A DNA stretch of 14,222 nt from Candidatus Acetothermia bacterium JdFR-50 (GTDB taxonomy: Bacteria; Bipolaricaulota; Bipolaricaulia; Bipolaricaulales; Bipolaricaulaceae): positions 1-14,222 of the forward strand of contig MTNL01000034.1 of NCBI GenBank assembly GCA_002010365.1, read 5' to 3'. Positions within the stretch are counted from its first letter, which is position 1; every line of letters begins with the position of its first letter. Shown piece after piece: positions 1-5,811 of this stretch. A program made the position numbers and the translations under genes. The notes below the pieces were generated by a model. The model worked only from the letters and a program-made list of their open reading frames with translations, had not been told where the DNA came from and made no database searches.

Positions 1-45
1 ACCTTCGCTTCCCTTCCCGATCCACTTTCCACCTATCAACATCAT
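1..45 (-). CDS. Probable aldehyde dehydrogenase, N-terminal fragment (cut by window edge)
   Basis: Reading the minus strand from an ATG at 45 gives MMLIGGKWIGKGSEG, open to the window edge. A start of the form M-L-I-G-G-K-W is typical of the first beta strand of NAD(P)-dependent aldehyde dehydrogenases, which oxidise an aldehyde to an acid. The start lies 7 nt after the stop of the DJ-1/PfpI gene, and a GGGGTGA motif sits about 7 nt upstream, so it is very likely the next gene of the same operon. Only 15 residues are visible and no catalytic part is included, so the family call rests on this short N-terminal match and on the plausibility of an aldehyde-oxidising step in a sugar operon. The second ATG at 42 is an equally good start. 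Confidence 0.5.
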   Translation of the reverse strand, partial: MMLIGGKWIGKGSEG

Positions 46-52
46 CCCGGGA

Positions 53-637
53 TCACCCCGCCGAGAGGAGATCGATGATCGCCCGGCAAAACTCTGGGAG
101 ATCGTCCGGCACACGGCTCGTCACAATTCCTCTATCTACCACTACTGGCGCGTCCACGTACTCAGCCCCGGCATTTAGGAGGTCATCCCTTACCGCAATG
201 TACGCCGTCATCCTCCTGCCTTTGGCCAACCCCGCCGAGATGAGGACTTGGGGCCCGTGGCAGATGGCAGCCACCACCTTCCCGGAACTGGCGTAATGTC
301 GCACCAGTTCTAATACTTTCGAATTGATTCGTAGGACATCCGGGGAGTAACCTCCTGGAATCACCAATGCGTCCATTTGCCTAATCGTGAAGTCCTCCAA
401 CTTCACCAACAAGAACCTCTTTCCCTCAGTGTGAACAAGTGGAGGGACCGTGGTCCCAAAGCGGCCGGTGACGTATTTGTTTGGGAGAGCTGGGCGTGGA
501 TGGAGTCCTTCATTGAGGGCCAGGATGAAGCAACGGGCTCCCTCCTCGCTCAACCTGAGAAGCGGATACCAAAGCTCTATATCTTCGAACTCTTGAGCCA
601 CTAGGAATAGGATCCGCTTACCCTCAAGTCTCCTCAT
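53..637 (-). CDS. DJ-1/PfpI superfamily protein (PfpI-like)
   Basis: Predicted 194-residue cytoplasmic protein of the DJ-1/PfpI (class I glutamine amidotransferase-like) fold. Visible signatures are the N-terminal EFEDIELWYP segment with the conserved acid at Glu18, the LVIPGG strand near 91-96, and the nucleophile elbow AICHGPQ with Cys126 and His127. Residues 130-180 resemble archaeal PfpI closely (VLISAGL, DDLLNAGAEYVDAPVVVD, SRVP). An extra stretch of about 25 residues near 44-70 separates it from minimal PfpI proteins. Family members are reported as peptidases, glyoxalase III-type or deglycase-type enzymes and chaperones, so the reaction cannot be read from sequence. An ATG at 637 is preferred to one at 661 because GGAGG lies 5 nt upstream of it; it overlaps the end of the kinase gene by 14 nt, implying translational coupling. 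Its place between a sugar kinase and a probable aldehyde dehydrogenase suggests handling of a reactive carbonyl intermediate; that is inference. Confidence 0.88.
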   Translation of the reverse strand: MRRLEGKRILFLVAQEFEDIELWYPLLRLSEEGARCFILALNEGLHPRPALPNKYVTGRFGTTVPPLVHTEGKRFLLVKLEDFTIRQMDALVIPGGYSPDVLRINSKVLELVRHYASSGKVVAAICHGPQVLISAGLAKGRRMTAYIAVRDDLLNAGAEYVDAPVVVDRGIVTSRVPDDLPEFCRAIIDLLSAG

Positions 638-2183
638 CCCATCCTCCTTTCCCGATCGCATCTACAAGTAGATCGAAGACCGGCTCCAGGGCCTTATAGG
701 CATCCAAGAACAGTGGGTAGAGCCTAGCATAGGTTTCTTCCCCCGAACTCGGCTCCGTTCTTTCGCCAAGCCCCACAAAACGTTCCGCCGCAGCCTGCAG
801 GTCCTCTACCAGTCCCACTCCCACCACACCAGCCATCGCCGCCCCCAAAGCCGTGGCTTCTAAAGGAGCTTCCGTTGCCGTGAGAGGTTCGCCGAAGGCA
901 TCGGCGAGGATCTGTAGCCAGAGGCGACTCTTTGCTCCCCCCCCGATCGCCCGCATCTCCCCCAACTTGACCCCAGATTCCTTCAGGGCGTTGTAGATCG
1001 CCTTTAAGTTGAGGGCTACCCCCTCGTATACCGCCCGGAGTAGGTGGGCTTTCGTATGTCTCCGGGTGATTCCCAGAAATACTCCCCTAGCATTCGGGTT
1101 CCAATGGGGGCTCCGTTCTCCCATAATATAAGGGAGGAAGAGAAGGCCCTCACTCCCCGGTGGGACTTGTTCGGCTACTTTTTCTAACACATCATAAGGG
1201 CTCAGGTTCAGCCACCGTGCGAGCTCAGACTCTAGGTTGCCTAAAGCTCTCTTTGCCCATTCCAATGCACTTCCGGCATTATGCATGGTACCGTTTGGGG
1301 AGTAGAGCCTGGGATCCAGGTGGGGCCAGCTGAAAGTTCTCATCTTGGGATCAAGGAGCGGGGCCTCACTGGCACCAGCTACCCAAGCGGAGGAGCCCAA
1401 GTATACGTGGCCAATCCCGGGTTGCACTGCACCTGCCCCGGCGGTGGCACATACCCCGTCTCCTCCTCCGATCACAATCGGGATCCCCGGGACCAAGCCC
1501 GCTTCCTCCGCGTCCTCACCTGTTTCACCCACCACATCGGTGGATGACCGGATCTCTGGAAGCATTTCCCCCGATATCCCGGCCACCGCCAAGACTTCCT
1601 CTGACCAACGCTTGTAACGGATATCCAGGAGGCCAGTGCCGCAAGCATCGGAGTAATCGGTGACCCACTCACCGGTTAGCTTGTAGACGATGAAATCCTT
1701 TGCTTGAAGGAACTTGTAGGTCCGACGGTATAAGTTGGGCTCATGGGACTTGAACCACATGATCTTGGGGGCCGAATAGGCCGGTCCCACCCTGTGGCCC
1801 GTGATCTTGTAGATCGCCTCTAAGTCGAGTCTCTCCAGCAGCGCCTGTGCCTCGGCAGTCGCCCGCTGGTCCGCCCAAATTATGGCCTTTCTTAAGGGAG
1901 TCCCGTCCCGAGCGACCGGGAGGCATCCCATCATCTGACCGGAAAAGGAGATCACGGAGATCCCACGGGGATCAATTCCGAGGCGAGAAAGCAGTTCACA
2001 GTTGGCAGCACAAAAGGCGCGCCACCAATCCTCAGGATCTTGTTCTGCCCATGTGGGCGAAGGATACTCCGTGGGATAAGGAGAAAAGGCACTTCCCATC
2101 ATACGTCCTGAACTTACGTTGAAGAGGACTGCCTTATCTCCCGTAGTCCCGAGGTCATGGGCGAGAACGTACCTTTCCTTCAT
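624..2183 (-). CDS. FGGY-family carbohydrate kinase, xylulokinase-like
   Basis: About 519 residues, the usual length for an FGGY sugar kinase, which phosphorylates a ketose, aldose or polyol with ATP in the cytoplasm. N-terminal domain: HDLGTTGDKAVLF phosphate motif (Asp10), WAEQDPEDWW, SGQMMGC and IIWADQRA, all in xylulokinase-like order. The conserved catalytic-base segment is GGGDG (Asp242). C-terminal domain: FLPYIMGERSPHWNPNARG and the adenosine motif GGGAKSRLW. Overall layout is closest to bacterial xylulokinase, but the residue after the catalytic Asp is Gly where E. coli XylB has Asn, and several FGGY subfamilies share this layout, so the substrate is left open. The ATG at 2183 follows GAGGTGGAA; a GTG at 2189 would overlap that ribosome binding site. 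The gene starts 7 nt after the permease stop, in the same operon. Confidence 0.9.
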   Translation of the reverse strand: MKERYVLAHDLGTTGDKAVLFNVSSGRMMGSAFSPYPTEYPSPTWAEQDPEDWWRAFCAANCELLSRLGIDPRGISVISFSGQMMGCLPVARDGTPLRKAIIWADQRATAEAQALLERLDLEAIYKITGHRVGPAYSAPKIMWFKSHEPNLYRRTYKFLQAKDFIVYKLTGEWVTDYSDACGTGLLDIRYKRWSEEVLAVAGISGEMLPEIRSSTDVVGETGEDAEEAGLVPGIPIVIGGGDGVCATAGAGAVQPGIGHVYLGSSAWVAGASEAPLLDPKMRTFSWPHLDPRLYSPNGTMHNAGSALEWAKRALGNLESELARWLNLSPYDVLEKVAEQVPPGSEGLLFLPYIMGERSPHWNPNARGVFLGITRRHTKAHLLRAVYEGVALNLKAIYNALKESGVKLGEMRAIGGGAKSRLWLQILADAFGEPLTATEAPLEATALGAAMAGVVGVGLVEDLQAAAERFVGLGERTEPSSGEETYARLYPLFLDAYKALEPVFDLLVDAIGKGGWDEET

Positions 2184-2190
2184 TTCCACC

Positions 2191-3033
2191 TCACTTCCCG
2201 ATCGGGATAAGCCCTTTTATGAAGTAACGCTGGAGACCCAGAGTAATGGCTATAGGGGGTAGAACCGCCAGGGTAGAGAGGGCGGAGATATCCCACCATT
2301 GTGGTCCCCGCTGGAAGTGTTGCATAGCGATGAGTATGGGCATCGTTTGAGCCCGGGAATAGGTAAGAATCAAGGCGAGGAGAAATTCGTTCCAAGCGAA
2401 GACGAAACAGAGCAGGAAGGTTGCTGATAAGCTCGGCAGCACCATAGGGACCACTACCCGGAAGAAAGCCTGGGCCCGGGAAGCCCCGTCTACCAAGGCT
2501 GCCTCTTCGATGCTTTGGGGGATCTGGGAGAGGAAGTTAGCCATGATCCATACTGACAGGGGTAGGTTAAAAGCTATGTAGACGAGGATAAGGCCGAAAT
2601 GGGTGTCGAGGAGGTTGGTTACCCGGAACATTAGGAACACCGCCAAGGCGGTGATTATTGGCGGCATCATCCGCTGGGAGACGATCCAGAGAAGAATGTC
2701 GTCGTTCCTCATAGGGCCGAACCGGAACTTGTAACGGGTTAAGGCGTAAGCGGCCATGGAGCCTAGGAGGCTCGCGAAGAAGGAGCTTATCCCGGCCACG
2801 ATAAGGCTGTTTATGAAGGGTGTGATCAACTCTCTTCTCTCCACCGTGAATATCCTCACCCACCACTTCACCGTGGGTTTGAAATCCACCCAAGGAAGGT
2901 ACTTCGGTCCCAGGAAAACATCGAGTTTTTCTTTAAATGAAGTTGTCACCATCCAAAAGATGGGGAAGAGAACGATCATTGTCCAGATGATTAACACAAA
3001 ATAGGTAGCGAGGTTTATCATTTTACCCTTCAT
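2191..3033 (-). CDS. ABC sugar transporter permease, MalG/UgpE type
   Basis: A 280-residue inner-membrane permease of the carbohydrate uptake (CUT1) type, the second of the two pore-forming subunits. Hydrophobic segments are spread through the whole chain, beginning with TYFVLIIWTMIVLFPIFWMV near 9-28. The cytoplasmic EAA loop that docks on the ATPase is clear: EEAALVDGASRAQAFFRVVV, followed by a PMVLPSL helix. The C-terminus ILIAMQHFQRG...RYFIKGLIPIGK is typical of MalG-like proteins, where the end reads Y-F-x-x-G-L-x-x-G. ATG at 3033 lies 3 nt after the preceding permease's stop with GGAG 6 nt upstream; a second ATG four codons later (3021) with AAGGG before it is also possible. Substrate is not inferable from the permease. 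Confidence 0.95.
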   Translation of the reverse strand: MKGKMINLATYFVLIIWTMIVLFPIFWMVTTSFKEKLDVFLGPKYLPWVDFKPTVKWWVRIFTVERRELITPFINSLIVAGISSFFASLLGSMAAYALTRYKFRFGPMRNDDILLWIVSQRMMPPIITALAVFLMFRVTNLLDTHFGLILVYIAFNLPLSVWIMANFLSQIPQSIEEAALVDGASRAQAFFRVVVPMVLPSLSATFLLCFVFAWNEFLLALILTYSRAQTMPILIAMQHFQRGPQWWDISALSTLAVLPPIAITLGLQRYFIKGLIPIGK

Positions 3034-3036
3034 CCC

Positions 3037-3936
3037 TTACTCCAAGGAGATCTGACGGACCTTCCGGGTGAAGAGGAAAAAGAGCACCGAGGAAATTAGG
3101 ACTACGAAAAAGAGGCTAAAGGAGATCGTGGCCCCATAAGCAAGATCGAAAGCTCTGAGCCCCACACTATAACCGTATAGTGTCAAGCTCTCTGTCACCA
3201 AACCTGGCCCTCCTCCAGTCATGATGTAGATGATGTCGATGATTTTGAAGGCCTCTACCGAACGGAGGAAAACCGCGGCAATGGAGGCTGGAGCAAGTAA
3301 AGGGAAGATCACATAGAGGAAAATCTTCCATCCCGATGCTCCATCTACTTTGGCCGCCTCTATGTAGTCCCTCGGGATCCCTTGGAGTCCAGCCAAAAGG
3401 ATAAGGAGCATGAAAGGGGTCCATTGCCAGATGTCAGTGAGAACTATTGAGTACATGGCCACGTTAGGGTCACTGAGCCATCCAACTGCCCCAAACCCGA
3501 GCCGTCGCAGGAAATCATTGAAGGGACCCCGGGTGTCGTTGAGCATCATTCGCCACATGTATCCCACGGCGATGGGAGCAAGCATCATGGGTAGCAGGAA
3601 AATCACCCGGAAGAAAGTTCTCCCTCGTATCCTGCGATTGAGGAGCAAAGCGAGGAATAGTCCCAAGAGATACTCACAGAGAACGGAGAGGCTCACAATC
3701 TTAAGTGTAACCACGAGGGCATTCCAGAAACGGGCGTCATGAATGAGTCTCGTCCAGTTCTTGATACCGATGACGGTTATCTTAAGGGCTCCTCCCTCGA
3801 AGGAGACTTTTCCGAAAGCCATGGCCAGGGTGAAGAGGAAGGGGAAGATGGTTAAAAGTAACAGAATTACGATGGTCGGCGCTAGGAAGAGCCGTCCCTG
3901 CCATTGGGCCACACGGCCACCTCTATGCCTTCTCAT
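3037..3936 (-). CDS. ABC sugar transporter permease, MalF/UgpA type
   Basis: About 299 residues with six predicted membrane spans, the first being APTIVILLLLTIFPFLFTLA. The EAA docking loop EAAKVDGASGWKIFLYVIFP and the MTGGGPGLVTESLTLYGY segment near the C-terminus are classic for the MalF/UgpA partner of CUT1 sugar importers. It would form the channel with the following MalG-type subunit. The start is uncertain: ATG at 3936 gives an arginine-rich cytoplasmic tail (MRRHRGGR) but has no visible Shine-Dalgarno, because it follows the hairpin at 3949-3975. A GTG at 3912 has AGAGGTGG 4 nt upstream and gives MAQWQGRLFL; a TTG at 3945 is unlikely. The choice changes only the N-terminal tail. The stop lies 3 nt before the next permease. 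Confidence 0.94.
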   Translation of the reverse strand: MRRHRGGRVAQWQGRLFLAPTIVILLLLTIFPFLFTLAMAFGKVSFEGGALKITVIGIKNWTRLIHDARFWNALVVTLKIVSLSVLCEYLLGLFLALLLNRRIRGRTFFRVIFLLPMMLAPIAVGYMWRMMLNDTRGPFNDFLRRLGFGAVGWLSDPNVAMYSIVLTDIWQWTPFMLLILLAGLQGIPRDYIEAAKVDGASGWKIFLYVIFPLLAPASIAAVFLRSVEAFKIIDIIYIMTGGGPGLVTESLTLYGYSVGLRAFDLAYGATISFSLFFVVLISSVLFFLFTRKVRQISLE

Positions 3937-3948
3937 GGGCAGCAAAGA

Positions 3949-3975
3949 AGGGCCCCGGACCTTTTCCGGGGCCCT
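3949..3975 (-). terminator. Strong intergenic hairpin (attenuator or mRNA-stabilising stem-loop)
   Basis: An 11-bp perfect inverted repeat, AGGGCCCCGGA / TCCGGGGCCCT, with a 5-nt loop (3960-3964) lies between the binding-protein stop (3995) and the first permease start. Read on the minus strand it is followed by TTCTTTGCTG, only a weak U tract. It is therefore either a leaky terminator or a 3' stabilising structure. Both are known ways in which sugar ABC operons make much more binding protein than permease; which applies here is inference. Confidence 0.75.
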
Positions 3976-3994
3976 CCGTTCCGGAAGTTACACC

Positions 3995-5470
3995 CTACTC
4001 CACGGGAAGGCCGAGTGAGAGCCTGTAGGCCTTGAGTTGATTCTCACGACCCAGCTCCTCTGTGATCCGCTCCCAAGCCTCGGCCACCGCGTCGAGGGCT
4101 TCTTGGGGACTCTTGGCGCCAGCTGCCGCCAGGGCCAGCTCGGCGTCGAGGGCCTCAAAGTACCTGGCGCCGCCGGGAATACGCAGGTCAGGCTGGACGT
4201 TTGGGTGGGCGATGGTGTCCTGGATTGCCTTCAGATACGCCTCAGCCGCCTCGGAACTGAAGCCAAAGCCGATCCATCCGGACAGCCGTTCGAAATGACT
4301 GGTTCGATATGGGTTAAAACCAGTTTCAGGAGTAGTCACGGAGCGATAGCTGTTCTCAGGGCTGGCGAGGAAGGAAATGAAGTCGTAAGCGGCCTCCAGG
4401 TTGGGGCTCTTAGCGTCGATGGCTGCCACCCAGCCGCCGAAGGCAAGGTAGGGGGCTTGATTGGGTTCGTCAAACTGGACCCATTCGCCCTTCTTGTAGT
4501 CCCAGACCATGGTCGAACCGGGAAGGATCGCATAGCCTACCTTGCCTTTGACCAAGGACTCCTCGCCGACTTCTGATAGGACCCCGATGTCGCCCCAGTC
4601 AATGGCCATAGCAGCCTCGCCAGCGGCGAAAACTGTTCTAATTTCGCCGGAATCCATGTTTATCATACCAGGAACGCCGAACTTCATAATCTCGATGTAG
4701 TCCTTAAGAGCCTTGACGTGGCCAGGGGAATTGATGAGAGGTCTCATCGTGTTGGGATCGAAGAACAGACCGCCGGACTGGCCCAGGATAGAGACGTATC
4801 CCGCGGCCCGGGAGAAGAAGGTCCAATAAGCTTGATCATCCTTGCGGCGAGCCTCCACGACCCCGTATTCGGCTCTGCCATCACCGTCCCAGTCCCAACC
4901 ATTGAAGAATTCAGCGATATCCCTTACCTCCTTCCAGGTACGCGGCGGAACTGGGAGGTCATAACCGTATTTTTCTTTGAACATCCCCTGATACTCGGGG
5001 TTCTCCAAGGCATCCTTGCGGTAGTAGAAAATATGGCAATCGCCGTCCACCGGTACGGCAAACACCTTCCCACCCCAAGTAACGATTCTCTCGCGATAAA
5101 CGGGGAGGATATCCTCCCAGGCGATTCTGGGATCAGCAGCGATAAAATCGTCTAGTGCCGCAAGGAAACCAGCCCCAGCGAAATCAGGAAGCCAAGCTGC
5201 AGGGAATATCACGATATCATAGAGATGGGCACCAAGGGCGAAAGAGGAGTACATCTTTGGATAAAGCTCTGCCCACGGTGCAGTTATAAGTTTTACTGTA
5301 CCGCCGGTCATGCGTTCCCAGTCGGGAGCAAACATTTGGACCGGCTTTGCGATAAAAGGTGGAGGCTGGGTGAATACAGTGATCACTACGCCTTCAAATT
5401 TCCTCGTCGCACCAAAAACACCGATTCCCAAAATAGAAATACCTATTAACAAAGCCAACAGTTTGCGCAT
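3995..5470 (-). CDS. Extracellular solute-binding protein, family 1 type, of a sugar ABC transporter
   Basis: A 491-residue secreted receptor that would capture a carbohydrate outside the membrane and deliver it to the two permeases encoded next. The N-terminus MRKLLALLIGISILGIGVFG is a signal peptide with cleavage expected near residues 20-21. There is no lipobox cysteine, so it looks soluble or tethered through an uncleaved helix rather than lipid-anchored. Typical family features follow: VVITVFTQ strand 1, DIVIFPAAWLPDFAGAGFL, VFAVPVDGDCHIFYYRKDAL, AAGEAAMAIDWGD and a C-terminal helical lobe with EAAYDFISFLASPENS. The length is at the upper end for the family (commonly 400-450). An excellent ribosome binding site, AAGGAGGGAG, precedes the ATG by about 9 nt. 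It is the first gene of the operon, which fits high expression. The ligand is unknown. Confidence 0.93.
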   Translation of the reverse strand: MRKLLALLIGISILGIGVFGATRKFEGVVITVFTQPPPFIAKPVQMFAPDWERMTGGTVKLITAPWAELYPKMYSSFALGAHLYDIVIFPAAWLPDFAGAGFLAALDDFIAADPRIAWEDILPVYRERIVTWGGKVFAVPVDGDCHIFYYRKDALENPEYQGMFKEKYGYDLPVPPRTWKEVRDIAEFFNGWDWDGDGRAEYGVVEARRKDDQAYWTFFSRAAGYVSILGQSGGLFFDPNTMRPLINSPGHVKALKDYIEIMKFGVPGMINMDSGEIRTVFAAGEAAMAIDWGDIGVLSEVGEESLVKGKVGYAILPGSTMVWDYKKGEWVQFDEPNQAPYLAFGGWVAAIDAKSPNLEAAYDFISFLASPENSYRSVTTPETGFNPYRTSHFERLSGWIGFGFSSEAAEAYLKAIQDTIAHPNVQPDLRIPGGARYFEALDAELALAAAGAKSPQEALDAVAEAWERITEELGRENQLKAYRLSLGLPVE

Positions 5471-5518
5471 AAAGCATCTCCCTCCTTTTTGAAAATTTTT
5501 CTTATTTCTTTTTCCGCT

Positions 5519-5536
5519 TTACATCACCCCCTCCTC
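5519..5536 (-). other. Shine-Dalgarno followed by ATG-TAA start-stop in the leader
   Basis: On the minus strand GAGGAGGGG (5528-5536) is followed at ideal spacing by ATG at 5524-5522 and immediately by TAA at 5521-5519; an in-frame GTG precedes the ATG. This is about 50 nt upstream of the binding-protein ATG, which has its own strong site. Ribosomes should initiate here and stop at once. It may be a regulatory start-stop element or a relic; only the sequence pattern is certain. Confidence 0.4.
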
Positions 5537-5600
5537 AAACGCACTTTTTATGTAAGTGATTTGCACTAAACAGACCGCCATGTAGCCCTTTGTAATGCGA

Positions 5601-5614
5601 GGGAAACTTTTCCC
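5601..5614. promoter_or_regulatory. Short inverted repeat in operon leader
   Basis: GGGAAA-CT-TTTCCC is a 6+6 bp inverted repeat about 90 nt inside the predicted transcript. It has the size of a bacterial operator half-site pair but could also be chance in AT-rich sequence. No function is assigned. Confidence 0.25.
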
Positions 5615-5680
5615 GGTCATCTGAATCACGATTATCTGCCGATTGACCAAACTACTCCTAGCTCTCATGTTGCGAAAAAC

Positions 5681-5710
5681 GCTATAATAATGTTCAAAAT
5701 TTATTATAGC
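5681..5710. repeat. 10-bp inverted repeat overlapping the operon start point
   Basis: GCTATAATAA (5681-5690) and TTATTATAGC (5701-5710) are perfect inverted copies separated by 10 nt. The right arm contains the minus-strand -10 box and the predicted start point falls in the spacer. The left arm creates a mirror-image TATAAT for the plus strand, but that copy lacks a matching -35. The repeat could be a second operator, or a weak AT-rich stem at the 5' end of the transcript. Confidence 0.5.
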
Positions 5711-5731
5711 ACTTTGAGCTCAAACTGCCAA
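5703..5731 (-). promoter_or_regulatory. Sigma-70-type promoter of the sugar operon
   Basis: On the minus strand TTGGCA (5726-5731) and TATAAT (5703-5708) are separated by exactly 17 nt, matching the vegetative consensus in 11 of 12 positions. Transcription would start near 5696, giving a leader of roughly 225 nt ahead of the binding-protein gene. The 12-bp palindrome at 5713-5724 fills the spacer, and the inverted repeat at 5681-5710 covers the -10 and start point, so repression by a dimeric regulator is likely. Confidence 0.75.
5713..5724. promoter_or_regulatory. Candidate operator, perfect 12-bp palindrome in promoter spacer
   Basis: TTTGAGCTCAAA is a perfect palindrome centred between the -35 and -10 boxes of the sugar-operon promoter. 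A repressor bound here would block polymerase directly. Its central GAGCTC lacks the central CG typical of LacI-family sites, so another regulator family is possible. The site is seen in the sequence; its function is inferred from position. Confidence 0.5.
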
Positions 5732-5811
5732 TGGTCTCCCGAGCTATATCGGGATATTTATGACCATAATCTTGCTGAACCGCTAATATTTTGGGATCAT
5801 TATTCAGTATC

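Larger units (their letters stand above)
5471..5811. promoter_or_regulatory. Divergent intergenic control region
   Basis: These 341 nt separate the sugar operon (minus strand) from the hydroxyacid dehydrogenase (plus strand) and are clearly richer in A+T than the genes. They hold the minus-strand promoter, two strong palindromes, a GGGAAA-CT-TTTCCC element and a start-stop pair listed separately. A weaker inverted repeat CACTT-7 nt-AAGTG lies at 5542-5558 and an ATATC-GG-GATAT repeat at 5746-5757. For the plus-strand gene the best -10 is TAATAT at 5784-5789, with only TGACCA (5761-5766) as -35, giving a predicted leader of about 16 nt. No convincing RNA gene or further ORF was seen. Confidence 0.7.

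Noticed and set aside
4037..5155. Open frames of 145-179 codons on the plus strand opposite the solute-binding protein
   Set aside because: They are shadows of a gene with a signal peptide, ribosome binding site and clear family features; no start signals or domains were seen.
5681..5690. TATAAT (5683-5688) as a plus-strand promoter for the hydroxyacid dehydrogenase
   Set aside because: No -35 at 16-18 nt (AGCTCT region), and TTGACC at 5643-5648 is 34 nt away; the match is explained by the inverted repeat symmetry with the minus-strand -10.
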